This document shows, one piece after another, positions 40,416-52,307 of a stretch of DNA of 64,000 nucleotides. The stretch is taken from NCBI GenBank assembly GCA_963697565.1, contig CAVOOM010000008.1:1-64000 (forward strand), written 5' to 3'. Every line of letters begins with the position of its first letter. Position 1 is the stretch's first letter. The stretch is from CAWFSE01 sp963697565. GTDB taxonomy: Bacteria > Actinomycetota > Actinomycetes > CAVWCF01. Below the pieces are notes generated by a model. The model did no database searches and was not told the DNA's origin. It worked only from the letters and a program-made list of their open reading frames with translations. The position numbers and the translations under genes were made by a program.

Positions 40416-41257
40416 TCAGAGTCCGTAGGTCTCGTTGGCGCAAGCCGCCGCGGCCGTCAGGACGACGAGTCGCTCGACCGCGGTGTCGACGCGGTAGCCG
40501 CCGATCAGCCGGGTGAGCGTCGGCTCGTCCTCGGCGACGAACGACCCCACGACACCCGTGCCCTGAACGCCGTCGACGGTGCACTGGGTGGCGCCGAGGA
40601 CGATCACGTCGGTGTACGGGTCGCCCAGTGCGGGGACCGCGTCGAGGACCCGCCAGACCGGCACGGGGCCTTCGTACCGGGTGAGCTGCAGGTACCAGAA
40701 CTGGAAGCCCTCGGGGGTGGACACCAGGGAGACGCCGCGATCCGGGGCCTCGAGCAAGGCCCCGCCGATCTCGGAGACGCCCTGCCCCGGGGCGGGATCA
40801 CCGTCCCCGCGGTACTCCTGACCGATCCACCGCGCTGCTCCCGGCGTCGGTGACGGGGACTCCGAGGGGGTGGGCGCCGGGGTCGGGGCGGGGCTGGCGG
40901 TGGTCGTGCTTCCGGGTGTGGCAGAAGGCGATGGAGATGCCGTGGTGTCGTCGGGCCGGCCGAAGAACCAGAAGGCGCCGGCGGCCAGCGCCGCGAGGGC
41001 GAGGGCTCCTGCCGCGAAGAGTCCCCGGCGGGAGGTGCGGCCGGACGGCTCCGAGGGGCCCGGTGGGGCGGCCGCGCGGAGGCAGCGCGGGTGGCGGTCC
41101 GGTGGGTCCGGGCTGGCGGTCCGGTGGGTCCGGGTGGCGGTCCGGTGGGAGGCGACGGCCGCGGTGCGGTGTCGGAGGAGGACACGGGGTGTCCGCAGGT
41201 GGCACAGAAGCGGGCCCCCGCCGTTACGGCGTTGCCGCACGACGTGCAGAACGACAT
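40416..41257 (-). CDS. Zinc-ribbon, single-pass membrane protein with exported domain (frameshifted)
   Basis: The first gene of the operon begins MSFCTSCGNAVTAGARFCATCG, a CxxC-x11-CxxC zinc ribbon. A Pro/Thr-rich linker follows, then one membrane helix (GLFAAGALALAALAAGAFWFF), a Ser/Thr/Pro stalk and an extracytoplasmic domain of about 130 residues (WIGQEYRGDGDPAPGQG...YTDVIVLGATQCTVDGVQG). The linker contains a frame break at about 41060-41140. GGAGGCGG lies 5-12 nt before the ATG. Zinc-ribbon-TM-exported-domain proteins are common sensors or scaffolds; the role is unknown. Confidence 0.65.
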
Positions 41258-41393
41258 CGACCGCCTCCGCATCGAGCCAGCCACGGGTGAACCCTGGTTC
41301 TCACCCTTCCGCCGGGACCCGTGCGGAGGCAGGGCCCAAGGTCACGACCGGACCTGCGCGGGTTGGCGGCACGGACCACCGCGCCTTCGAGGG

Positions 41394-42023
41394 CTAGTCC
41401 CGGCTGACGAGGCGGGGCTTCGGCTCCAGCCCGGACAGGCCGTTCCAGGCCAGGTTGACCAGGTGCGCGGCGACCTCGGCCTTCTTGGGCTTGCGGGCGT
41501 CGAGCCACCACTGCCCGGTGAGGGCGACCATGCCGACGAGCATCTGCGAGTAGAGCGCGGCGTTCTTGGCGTCGAACCCGCGGGACTTGAACTCGACGCC
41601 CAGCAGGTGCTCGACCTGGCCGGCGACGTCGGACAGCAGGCTGGAGAAGGTGCCGGTGGACGACCCGACGGAGGAGTCGCGGACCAGGATCCGGAAGCCG
41701 TCGGTGTTGGTCTCGATGTAGTCGAGCAGGGCGAAGGTGGCCTGCTCGAGCAGCACCCGCGCGGATCCCCCGGTCAGCGCCGAGGTGATCCCGTCGAGGA
41801 GGCGCTGCACCTCGCGGTCGACGACGACCGCGTACAGGCCCTCCTTGCCGCCGAAGTGCTCGTACACGACCGGCTTGCTGACCCCCGCGACGGCGGCGAT
41901 CTCCTCGACCGAGGTGCCGTCGTAGCCCTTCTCGGCGAACAGCTTGCGGCCGACCTCGATCAGCTGCGCGCGCCGCTCCTTGCCGGACATCCGCCCGCGC
42001 GGTCGGCTCTCCCCGTCGCTCAC
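41394..42023 (-). CDS. TetR family transcriptional regulator
   Basis: The 209-residue regulator has the HTH region RRAQLIEVGRKLFAEKGYDGTSVEEIAAVAGVSKPVVYEHFGGKEGLY (recognition helix VSKPVVYEHF). The larger ligand domain ends GLEPKPRLVSRD. GTG at 42023 gives the longest start; ATG at 41990 is possible. Its gene lies just downstream of the acyl desaturase gene on the same strand, so it probably controls fatty-acid desaturation. Confidence 0.92.
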   Translation of the reverse strand: MSDGESRPRGRMSGKERRAQLIEVGRKLFAEKGYDGTSVEEIAAVAGVSKPVVYEHFGGKEGLYAVVVDREVQRLLDGITSALTGGSARVLLEQATFALLDYIETNTDGFRILVRDSSVGSSTGTFSSLLSDVAGQVEHLLGVEFKSRGFDAKNAALYSQMLVGMVALTGQWWLDARKPKKAEVAAHLVNLAWNGLSGLEPKPRLVSRD

Positions 42024-42061
42024 CGGGCCATCATGCCTGCCCGTCCCCGCGCCGCCGGCGA

Positions 42062-43036
42062 TCAGGCGGCCGGGGCTCGGCGGGCGGCGAGGCGCTCCGG
42101 CTTGGGCCAGCGCACGTCGGTGGCCCAGCCGGCGCGCTCGAACCAGCGGATCACCCGGGCGCTGATGTCGACCTGGCCGGGCTCGACGCCGTGCCGGGCC
42201 GCGGTGGGGTCGGCGTGGTGCAGGTTGTGCCAGGACTCGCCCAGCGACGGGATCGCCAGCCACCACACGTTGCCGGAGCGGTCGCGGGACAGGAACGGGT
42301 GGCTGCCCCACACGTGGCAGATCGAGTTGATCGACCAGGTGACGTGGTGGACGAGCGCGACGCGCACCAGGCCGGCCCAGAAGAAGGCGGTCACCGCGCC
42401 CCACCACGACCAGGTGAGCAGCCCGCCGATGACGGCGGGGATCAGCAGCGAGCCCGCCACGAACCACGGGAACATCCGCGAGATGCGGACGATGTCGCGG
42501 TCCTTGAGCAGGTCGGGGGCGTACTTGGCCTGCGAGGTCTGCTCGACGTCGAACAGCCAGCCCATGTGGGCGTAGAGCAGGCCCTTGGTCAGCGCCCAGG
42601 TGGAGGTGCCGAAGCGCCACGGGGAGTGCGGGTCGCCCTCGCGGTCGCTGAACGCGTGGTGCTTGCGGTGGTCGGCGACCCAGCGGATGAGCGGGCCCTC
42701 GATGGCGTACGACCCGGCGACGGCCAGCCCGATCCGCAGCGGCCGGTTGGCCTTGAACGACCCGTGGGTGAAGTGCCGGTGGAAGCCGACCGTGATGCCG
42801 CCCGCCGCGATGACGTACGTGATGCGAGCAGCGCGAGGTCGAGCCAGCCCACGCCCCCAGCCCCAGGCGATCGGGATCGCGGCGACCACCGCCAGCAGCG
42901 GGATCGCGATGAAGAGGAAGAGGAGCACCCGCTCGGTCAGGCTCTGGCGGTCCTGCGAGAGGGTGCCGCGCGGGGCGGGGGCCTCGAGGTCGAGCGGGGA
43001 GGCCTCGAGCGGGGTGGTCTCGGGCGTCGCGGTCAT
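42062..43036 (-). CDS. Membrane acyl-CoA/acyl-lipid delta-9 desaturase
   Basis: The 324-residue membrane di-iron enzyme inserts a double bond in fatty acyl chains to adjust membrane fluidity. Its three His boxes are intact: HRHFTH (about residue 85), HRKHH (about 122) and HNLHHADP (about 269). Residues 62-72 (GRGLARPRAAR) look out of frame. The neighbouring frame reads GWLDLALLA, and the indels between about 42810 and 42850 cancel. The gene is followed by the TetR gene. Confidence 0.94.
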   Translation of the reverse strand: MTATPETTPLEASPLDLEAPAPRGTLSQDRQSLTERVLLFLFIAIPLLAVVAAIPIAWGWGRGLARPRAARITYVIAAGGITVGFHRHFTHGSFKANRPLRIGLAVAGSYAIEGPLIRWVADHRKHHAFSDREGDPHSPWRFGTSTWALTKGLLYAHMGWLFDVEQTSQAKYAPDLLKDRDIVRISRMFPWFVAGSLLIPAVIGGLLTWSWWGAVTAFFWAGLVRVALVHHVTWSINSICHVWGSHPFLSRDRSGNVWWLAIPSLGESWHNLHHADPTAARHGVEPGQVDISARVIRWFERAGWATDVRWPKPERLAARRAPAA

Positions 43037-43091
43037 CGGGCGGCTCCAAGCGGGGTCGTCGGGTGATCGGCGGCGAGGTTCTGGCTACGCC

Positions 43092-43131
43092 TACGTAACC
43101 TACGCAACCGTAAGGTACGGCACCGTAACCT
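43092..43131. promoter_or_regulatory. Candidate TetR operator cluster before the desaturase gene
   Basis: Within 40 nt there are the palindrome TACGTA (43092-43097), GTAACC twice (43095-43100 and 43125-43130), and the inverted repeat CCGTA-AGG-TACGG (43108-43120). The AT content is raised against its surroundings. The position, 55-95 nt upstream of the desaturase start, fits an operator for the adjacent TetR regulator. Confidence 0.5.
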
Positions 43132-43176
43132 CGGAGTCCAGCCCACGCGGCCGAGGGCCGCCCGCGGCGCGGGAAG

Positions 43177-43182
43177 TAGCCT
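43177..43182 (+). promoter_or_regulatory. -10 element before tRNA-Gln
   Basis: TAGCCT lies 10 nt upstream of the tRNA 5' end. Confidence 0.35.
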
Positions 43183-43192
43183 GTGGCCGCTA

Positions 43193-43263
43193 TCCCGGGT
43201 CGTCTAACGGCAGGACAGCGGCCTTTGGAGCCGTGAATCGGGGTTCGAGTCCCTGCCCGGGAG
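43193..43263 (+). tRNA. tRNA-Gln (anticodon TTG)
   Basis: A 71-nt cloverleaf. The acceptor TCCCGGG pairs with CCCGGGA. The anticodon stem is CGGC/GCCG with a CTTTGGA loop (anticodon TTG), the T arm is GGGG-TTCGAGT-CCCT, and the discriminator is G. CCA is not encoded. Confidence 0.93.
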
Positions 43264-43375
43264 CCCAGCCGACCGCTGGACTGCCCCCGCGGGCCCCGGC
43301 CCGGTGGGTATCCTCGGCACGCCGACCAGCGGACGAGCCGCCCGCACGCCCGTCGCGTCCGACCCGAGGAGCCGC

Positions 43376-44870
43376 GTGACCGCCGCCCGCACCGCTCCGG
43401 TGGCCGCCGTGATCGTGCTGGCCGCAGGCGAGGGCACCCGGATGCGCTCGGCCACCCCGAAGGTCCTGCACGCGATCGGCGGCCGCACCCTGCTCGGCCA
43501 CGTCCTCGCGGCGGCCGGGACGCTCGACCCCGAGCACCTCGCCGTCGTGATCGGCCACGGGCGCGAGGCGGTCGCCGAGCACCTCGCAGCGGTGGCCCCC
43601 AAGGCCCAGCCGGTGGTCCAGGAGGAGCAGCACGGCACCGGGCACGCGGTCCGGGTCGCCCTGGAGGCGCTGCCCCCGCTCACGGGCACCGTCGTCGTGG
43701 TCGCCGGCGACACCCCGCTGCTCACCGCCGAGACGCTGGCCCGGCTGGTCGGCCGCCCACGCGTCGACGCGGCGCGCTGCGCCACCGTGCTGTCGGCCGT
43801 CCTCGACGACCCCGCCGGGTATGGCCGCGTGCTGCGCGCCGCTGACGGCTCGGTGGCGGGCATCGTCGAGCAGAAGGACGCCGACGACGGCCAGCGCGCG
43901 GTCGCGCGAGATCAACAGCGGGATGTACGCGTTCGAGGCCGCCGAGCTCGCGGCGGCGCTGGCCGAGCTCACCCGCGACAACGCCCAGGGCGAGGAGTAC
44001 CTCACCGACGTGCTGGGGATCCTGCGCGCGCAGGGCCGGCCGCGTCGCCGCGGTCGCCGCGGAGGACCCGCACGAGATCCTCGGCGTCAACGACCGCGCG
44101 CAGCTCGCCGAGGCCGCCCGGCTGCTGCGCGACCGGGTCGTCGGGCGGTGGATGCGCGAGGGCGTCACGGTCGTCGACCCCGCGACCACCTGGATCGACG
44201 TCGACGTGTCACTCGGCCCCGATGCCGTGGTCCAGCCGCACACCCAGCTGCTCGGGCAAGACGCTGGTTGCCGCCGGCGCCGAGGTGGGCCCCGACACCA
44301 CCCTGCGCGACTGCCTGGTCGGCGAGGGCGCCCACGTCCGGCGCTGCGACGCCGACCGCGCGGTCGTCGGCCCGCAGGCGAGCGTCGGCCCCTTCACGTA
44401 CCTGCGCCCCGGCACCGTGCTCGGCCGCGGGGTCACGCGCGGGCGCCTACGTCGAGCTGAAGAACGCCGTCGTGGGCGAGGGCAGCAAGGTGCCGCACCT
44501 GTCGTACGTCGGCGACGCCGAGATCGGCGTGGGCTCCAACATCGGCGCGGCCACCGTCTTCGTCAACTACGACGGCGTGGCCAAGCACCGCACGACCATC
44601 GGCGACCACGTCCGGATCGGCAGCGACACCATGCTCGTCGCCCCCCTGGAGGTCGGCGACGGCGCCTACACCGCGGCCGGCTCGGTGATCACCGAGGACG
44701 TGCCCCCGGGGGCGATGGCCGTGGGCCGGGCGCGGCAGCGGGTGATCGAGGGCTGGGTCGAGCGCAAGCGCGGCGGGACGGCCTCGGCCGAGGCCGCCCG
44801 CACGGCCCGGGAGGCCGCAGGCCAGGATGGGACCCGCAGCGCAGGCGACTCAGGGGAGGCAGGGGAGTAG
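43376..44870 (+). CDS. glmU: Bifunctional GlcNAc-1-P uridyltransferase / GlcN-1-P acetyltransferase (four frameshifts)
   Basis: GlmU makes UDP-GlcNAc for peptidoglycan. The N-terminal domain has VLAAGEGTRMRSATPKVLH and GDTPLL. The C-terminal left-handed beta-helix has GPFTYLRPGTVLG, YVELKNAVVGEGSKVPHLSYVGDAEIG, NYDGVAKHRTTIG and AGSVITEDVPPGA. Breaks near 43904, 44042, 44259 and 44440 are each one extra base, and the frame steps 2-0-1-2-0. GAGGAG precedes the GTG start and a TATCCT -10 candidate lies at about 43309. prs starts 2 nt after its stop. Confidence 0.94.
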
Positions 44871-44872
44871 CC

Positions 44873-45851
44873 ATGTCCGGCATCAAGGCCACCGGCGAGA
44901 AGAAGCTGATGCTCTTCGCGGGCCGGGCCTACCCCGAGTTGGCCGAGGAGGTCGCCGCCGAGCTCGGCGTCGGACCTCACCCCGACAAGCGCGTACGACT
45001 TCGCCAACGGCGAGGTCTTCGTGCGGTTCGAGGAGTCGGTGCGCGGCTGCGACGCGTTCGTGCTGCAGAGCCACTCGGCGCCGCTGAACAAGTGGATCAT
45101 GGAGCAGCTGATCATGGTCGACACGCTCAAGCGCGCGTCGGCCAAGCGGATCACCGTCGTCATCCCGTTCTACGGCTACGCCCGCCAGGACAAGAAGCAC
45201 CGCGGCCGCGAGCCGATCACCGCCCGGCTGATGGCCGACCTGTTCAAGACCGCGGGCGCCGACCGGCTGATGGCCGTCGACCTGCACACCTCGCAGATCC
45301 AGGGCTTCTTCGACGGCCCCGTCGACCACCTCTTCGCGCTGCCGCTGCTCGCCCAGTACGTCGGCAACCGGATCGACCGCTCGAAGATCACCATCGTCTC
45401 GCCGGACGCGGGCCGGGTCCGGGTGGCCGAACGCTGGACCGACACCCTGAACGCGCCGCTGGCGATCATCCACAAGCGCCGCGACCCGATGGTGGCCAAC
45501 GAGGTCAAGGTGCACGAGGTCGTCGGTGATGTGCGGGGCCGCACCTGCGTCATCGTCGACGACATGATCGACACCGGCGGCACGATCGTGAAGGCCGCCG
45601 ACGCGCTCTTCGACAACGGCGCCGCCGACGTCATCGTCACCGCCACCCACGGGGTCTTCTCCGGCGCGGCCATCGACCGGCTCAAGAACAGCCGGATCTC
45701 CGAGGTGGTGGTCTGCAACACGCTGCCGATCGCCGAGGAGCAGCGCATCGACAAGCTCACCGTGCTGTCGATCGCCCCGCTGCTCGGCCGGGCGATCCGC
45801 GAGGTCTTCGACGACGGCTCGGTCACCAGCCTCTTCGACGGCCACGCCTGA
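44873..45851 (+). CDS. prs: Ribose-phosphate pyrophosphokinase (one frameshift)
   Basis: PRPP synthetase forms PRPP from ribose-5-phosphate and ATP for nucleotide, His and Trp synthesis. It has LMLFAGRAYPELAEEVAAELG, YDFANGEVFVRFEESVRG, the flexible loop PFYGYARQDKKHRGREPI, DLHTSQIQGFF, and the PRPP-binding loop VIVDDMIDTGGTI. One extra G near 44971 shifts the frame between GV and DLTPTSAYDF. The glmU-prs order is widely conserved in Gram-positive bacteria. Confidence 0.96.
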
Positions 45852-45897
45852 GCCGACGGGCAACGGCCGCGTTTGGGGGCGCGCGGGCCGGGCGAGT

Positions 45898-45903
45898 AGT
45901 CTG
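45898..45903 (+). promoter_or_regulatory. -10 element of rplY
   Basis: TAGTCT places transcription start near 45910, just before the structured leader. Confidence 0.4.
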
Positions 45904-45909
45904 TGCGGG

Positions 45910-46089
45910 TTGCCCGGCGAGGGCCTCCGCTCAGCGGACGCCGTGATCGACGTGCCGATCGGACCGCTTCGATCGCACTGCGCGATCGCGTCGTGATGTG
46001 AGCGCCTCCTCGCCAGGCCCCACGCGACAAGCGCACCACCCGTACCCGCGCCGCAGGCGCCTGCTGAGCCGACGAGAAGGAGCACCACC
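45910..46089 (+). ncRNA. Structured 5' leader of rplY (candidate ribosomal-protein leader)
   Basis: A long-range stem pairs 45913-45923 with 46009-46019 (10 of 11 pairs). It encloses three hairpins: 45923-45943 (TCCGC-TCA-GCGGA core), 45946-45961 (GATCG/CGATC) and 45971-45989 (CGATCGC-ACTGC-GCGATCG, 7 bp). This multi-branch fold ends about 70 nt before the rplY start. It could allow autoregulation by L25, which binds 5S rRNA; that function is inference. A GAGAAGGAG ribosome-binding site follows at about 46074. Confidence 0.5.
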
Positions 46090-46734
46090 GTGTCCGAGGT
46101 CCGCATCAAGGCCGAGACCCGCACCGAGTTCGGCAAGGGCGCCGCCCGCCGCACCCGCCGCGCCGGCCAGGTCCCCGCGGTGGTCTACGGCCACGGCGGC
46201 GAGACCCGCCACGTGTCGCTGCCCAGCCACGACCTGTCCCAGGCGCTCAAGCGCTCGGGCGTGCTGCTCGAGCTCGACCTCGACTCCGGCCTCGAGCTGG
46301 CGCTGCCGAAGTCCGTGCAGCGCGACCCGGTCCGCCAGATCATCGAGCACGTCGACCTGATCATCGTCAAGCGCGGCCAGCGCGTCACCGTCGAGGTCCC
46401 GGTCGTGACCGAGGGCGCGGCGATCGGCGGCGGCATCGTCGAGACCGTGCTCACCACCGTGGCCCTCGAGGTCGAGGCGACCAAGATCCCGCAGGCGATC
46501 GTCGTCGACGTCGACAAGACCGAGGCGGGCCACTCGGTGTACGCCGGCGACCTGGCGCTGCCGGCGGACGCGGTGCTCGTCACCGACCCGTCCGCGCTGG
46601 TCATCCACGTGGTCGGCCCGCAGTCGGAGTCGGCCGGCTCCGGCCTCGACGCCGAAGAGGTGGCCGCCGCCGCGGAGGCCGCCGAGTCCGCCGCCGCCGA
46701 GGTGGCCGCCGCCGCCGAGGGTGTCGAGGCCTGA
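46090..46734 (+). CDS. rplY: Ribosomal protein bL25, CTC/TL5 type
   Basis: The 214-residue long form has an N-terminal L25 domain (IKAETRTEFGKGAARRTRRAGQVPAVVYG) that binds 5S rRNA, and the TL5 beta domain (VTVEVPVVTEGAAIGGG, VEATKIPQAIVVDV). The tail is Glu/Ala-rich. TL5/CTC proteins are often stress-induced. A 180-nt leader with a multi-branch fold precedes it. pth follows 41 nt downstream. Confidence 0.96.
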   Translation: MSEVRIKAETRTEFGKGAARRTRRAGQVPAVVYGHGGETRHVSLPSHDLSQALKRSGVLLELDLDSGLELALPKSVQRDPVRQIIEHVDLIIVKRGQRVTVEVPVVTEGAAIGGGIVETVLTTVALEVEATKIPQAIVVDVDKTEAGHSVYAGDLALPADAVLVTDPSALVIHVVGPQSESAGSGLDAEEVAAAAEAAESAAAEVAAAAEGVEA

Positions 46735-46775
46735 TCCGCCTGTTGCGGGCGCGGCGCCCAGCGGGAGCGGAGGAC

Positions 46776-47361
46776 GTGTCCGGAGACGCCGGGGAGGCCT
46801 GGCTGGTCGTCGGCCTGGGCAACCCCGGCAAGGAGTACTCCGGCAACCGCCACAACGCCGGCTTCCTCGTCGTCGACCTGCTGGCCGAGCGGATGCGCGG
46901 GCGCTTCAAGTCCGCCAAGGGCCGCCGCGCCGAGGTCCTCGAGGGCCGGCTCGCCGGCCACCGCGTCGTGCTCGCCAAGCCGCTGTCGTACATGAACGAC
47001 AGCGGCGGCCCGGTGGCCGGGCTCCGGGACTTCTACAAGGTGCCGGTCGACGCGCATCGTCGCCGTGCACGACGAGCTCGACCTGCCGTACGGGTCGCTG
47101 CGGCTCAAGCTCGGCGGGGGCGACAACGGGCACAACGGCCTGAAGTCGATGCGCCGCTCGCTGGGCAGCGGCGAGTTCGCCCGGGTGCGCTTCGGAGTCG
47201 GCCGCCCGCCCGGCCGGCAGGACCCCGCCGACTACGTGCTGCGCGACTTCGGGGCGGCCGAGCGCAAGGACCTCGCGTTCCACGTCGACCGCGCGGCCGA
47301 CGCGGTGGAGGCGCTGCTCGCCGACGGACTCGAGCGCGCCCAGAACACCTTCAACGACTGA
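46776..47361 (+). CDS. pth: Peptidyl-tRNA hydrolase (one frameshift)
   Basis: Pth releases peptides from prematurely dropped peptidyl-tRNA. Motifs are LVVGLGNPGKEYSGNRHNAGF with the catalytic His, KPLSYMNDSGGPV, VHDELDLPYGSLRLKLGGGDNGHNGLKSM, and GVGRPPGRQDPADYVL. About 195 codons is normal. One extra G near 47052 breaks VPVD and RIVAVHDE. It lies between rplY and mfd, the conserved actinobacterial order. Confidence 0.96.
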
Positions 47362-47377
47362 CGGGAGCCCACCCGCT

Positions 47378-50968
<3,591 letters not shown>

Positions 50969-50977
50969 GAGGACGCC

Positions 50978-51589
50978 GTGAACGCCACCACCTCCCGTAC
51001 CCCGAGCCGGGCCCGCCGCGCGGCCCTCGCCGCCGCGGCCGCGCTGGGGGCGCTCGCGCTCACGGCGTGCAACCCGCTGCAGCCGGGCGCCGCGGCCGTG
51101 GTGGGCACCGAGCGGATCACCGAGAACGAGGTCAACACCGCGGCCTTGCAGGCGGCCGAGGCGCAGCAGGCGGCGGGACTCCAGCCCGACATCCGCGAGC
51201 TGATGCGCCGCCAGCTGGACGTGCGCGTCGCCTCCGCGCTGCTCGATGAGCTGGCCGCGACGTACGACGTCGAGGTGACGCAGGGCGAGATCCAGGCGTT
51301 CATCCGGGAGCGCGGGGGCGCCGAGGCCTGGGAGGCGACGCTCGTCGAGCGTGGCCTGTCGCCCAAGCAGGCCAGCGATTTCGCGCGCATCCAGGTGCAG
51401 ATCGACAAGGTCGGCGAGGCCATCGACCCGGAGAACGGCCTGCAGCAGATCGGCGCCGAGGCCGCCGCCCTCAGCGAGGAGATCGGGGTCGAGATCAGCC
51501 CCCGGTACGGCCAGTGGGACAGCCAGCAGGTCACCGTGGTGGCCGCCGCCGACGACCTGTCTCAGCCGGTGGGCGGGCCGGGGGCCTGA
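50978..51589 (+). CDS. SurA N-terminal-domain-like lipoprotein
   Basis: The 203-residue protein has a lipoprotein signal with lipobox ALTAC (Cys about residue 31). A SurA-N-like helical domain follows (VGTERITENEVNTAALQAAEAQQ, LMRRQLDVRVASALLDELA, VTQGEIQAFIRERGG). It lacks a parvulin isomerase domain, so a foldase role is not shown. It overlaps mazG by one base (TGATG). The mfd-SurA-like-mazG-eno order is typical of actinobacteria. Confidence 0.85.
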   Translation: MNATTSRTPSRARRAALAAAAALGALALTACNPLQPGAAAVVGTERITENEVNTAALQAAEAQQAAGLQPDIRELMRRQLDVRVASALLDELAATYDVEVTQGEIQAFIRERGGAEAWEATLVERGLSPKQASDFARIQVQIDKVGEAIDPENGLQQIGAEAAALSEEIGVEISPRYGQWDSQQVTVVAAADDLSQPVGGPGA

Positions 51590-52269
51590 TGCCGGCCTCG
51601 CGCCTGCTTGAGCTGGTCGCGGTGATGGATCGGCTGCGCTCCCCGGGCGGCTGCCCGTGGGACGCCGAGCAGACGCACGAGTCGCTGCTGCCGTACCTCC
51701 TCGAGGAGGCGCACGAGACCGTCGAGGCGGTCGAGTCGGGCGACCGCGCCGGGCTGCGCGAGGAGCTCGGCGACCTGCTGCTGCAGGTGGTCTTCCACGC
51801 CCGGGTGGCCCAGGAGGACGCCGACGACCCCTGGGGCATCGAGGAGGTCGCCGGGGGCATCGTCGACAAGCTCATCCGGCGGCACCCGCACGTCTTCGGC
51901 GGAGCCGAGGCGGTGACGGCCGACGAGGTCGAGGCCAACTGGGAGACCCTCAAGCGCGACGAGAAGCAGCGCGAGTCGGTCGTCGACGGCGTGCCGATGG
52001 GCATGCCGGCGCTGTCGCTGGCCGCCCGGCTGATGGACCGCGCAGCCAAGGGCGGGATCCACGTCGAGCCGGAGCCGCTGGCCGCCCTCGGCGGGCAGCC
52101 GAGCGCCGAGGAGGTCGGGCAGGTGCTGCTGGCCGCCGCCGTCGCCGCGCGGCGGGCCGGGATCGACGCCGAGGCGGCGCTGCGCGAGGCGGCCCGCGGG
52201 TACGCCGGGCAGGTGCGGGCGGCCGAGCGGGCGGCTGCCGGGCGCACGGCTGGCGGCGCCGCCCGATAG
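51589..52269 (+). CDS. mazG: MazG family nucleotide pyrophosphohydrolase
   Basis: The 226-residue enzyme hydrolyses NTPs or modified nucleotides. It shows MDRLRSPGGCPWDAEQTHESL, then LLEEAHETVEAVESGD and REELGDLLLQVVFHARVAQ with the metal-binding EExxE and ExxD residues, and VDKLIRRHPHVFG. It is a single-domain form with an Ala-rich C-terminal extension. A TAGCCT at the stop codon (about 52266) is the likely eno promoter. Confidence 0.95.
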   Translation: MPASRLLELVAVMDRLRSPGGCPWDAEQTHESLLPYLLEEAHETVEAVESGDRAGLREELGDLLLQVVFHARVAQEDADDPWGIEEVAGGIVDKLIRRHPHVFGGAEAVTADEVEANWETLKRDEKQRESVVDGVPMGMPALSLAARLMDRAAKGGIHVEPEPLAALGGQPSAEEVGQVLLAAAVAARRAGIDAEAALREAARGYAGQVRAAERAAAGRTAGGAAR

Positions 52270-52307
52270 CCTGGGCTCTCACGGACCAACCGAGCAAGGA
52301 GCCTTCT
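52266..52307 (+). promoter_or_regulatory. Promoter and ribosome-binding site of eno
   Basis: TAGCCT (52266-52271) overlaps the mazG stop. AAGGAG (52296-52301) lies 6 nt before the GTG start. In contrast to many genes here, eno has a short leader. Confidence 0.45.

Noticed and set aside
33931..41257. Classic ESX/type VII secretion locus
   Set aside because: There is no WXG100 protein, FtsK-type EccC ATPase, mycosin or EccD. Only a weak EspG-like impression exists for one protein.
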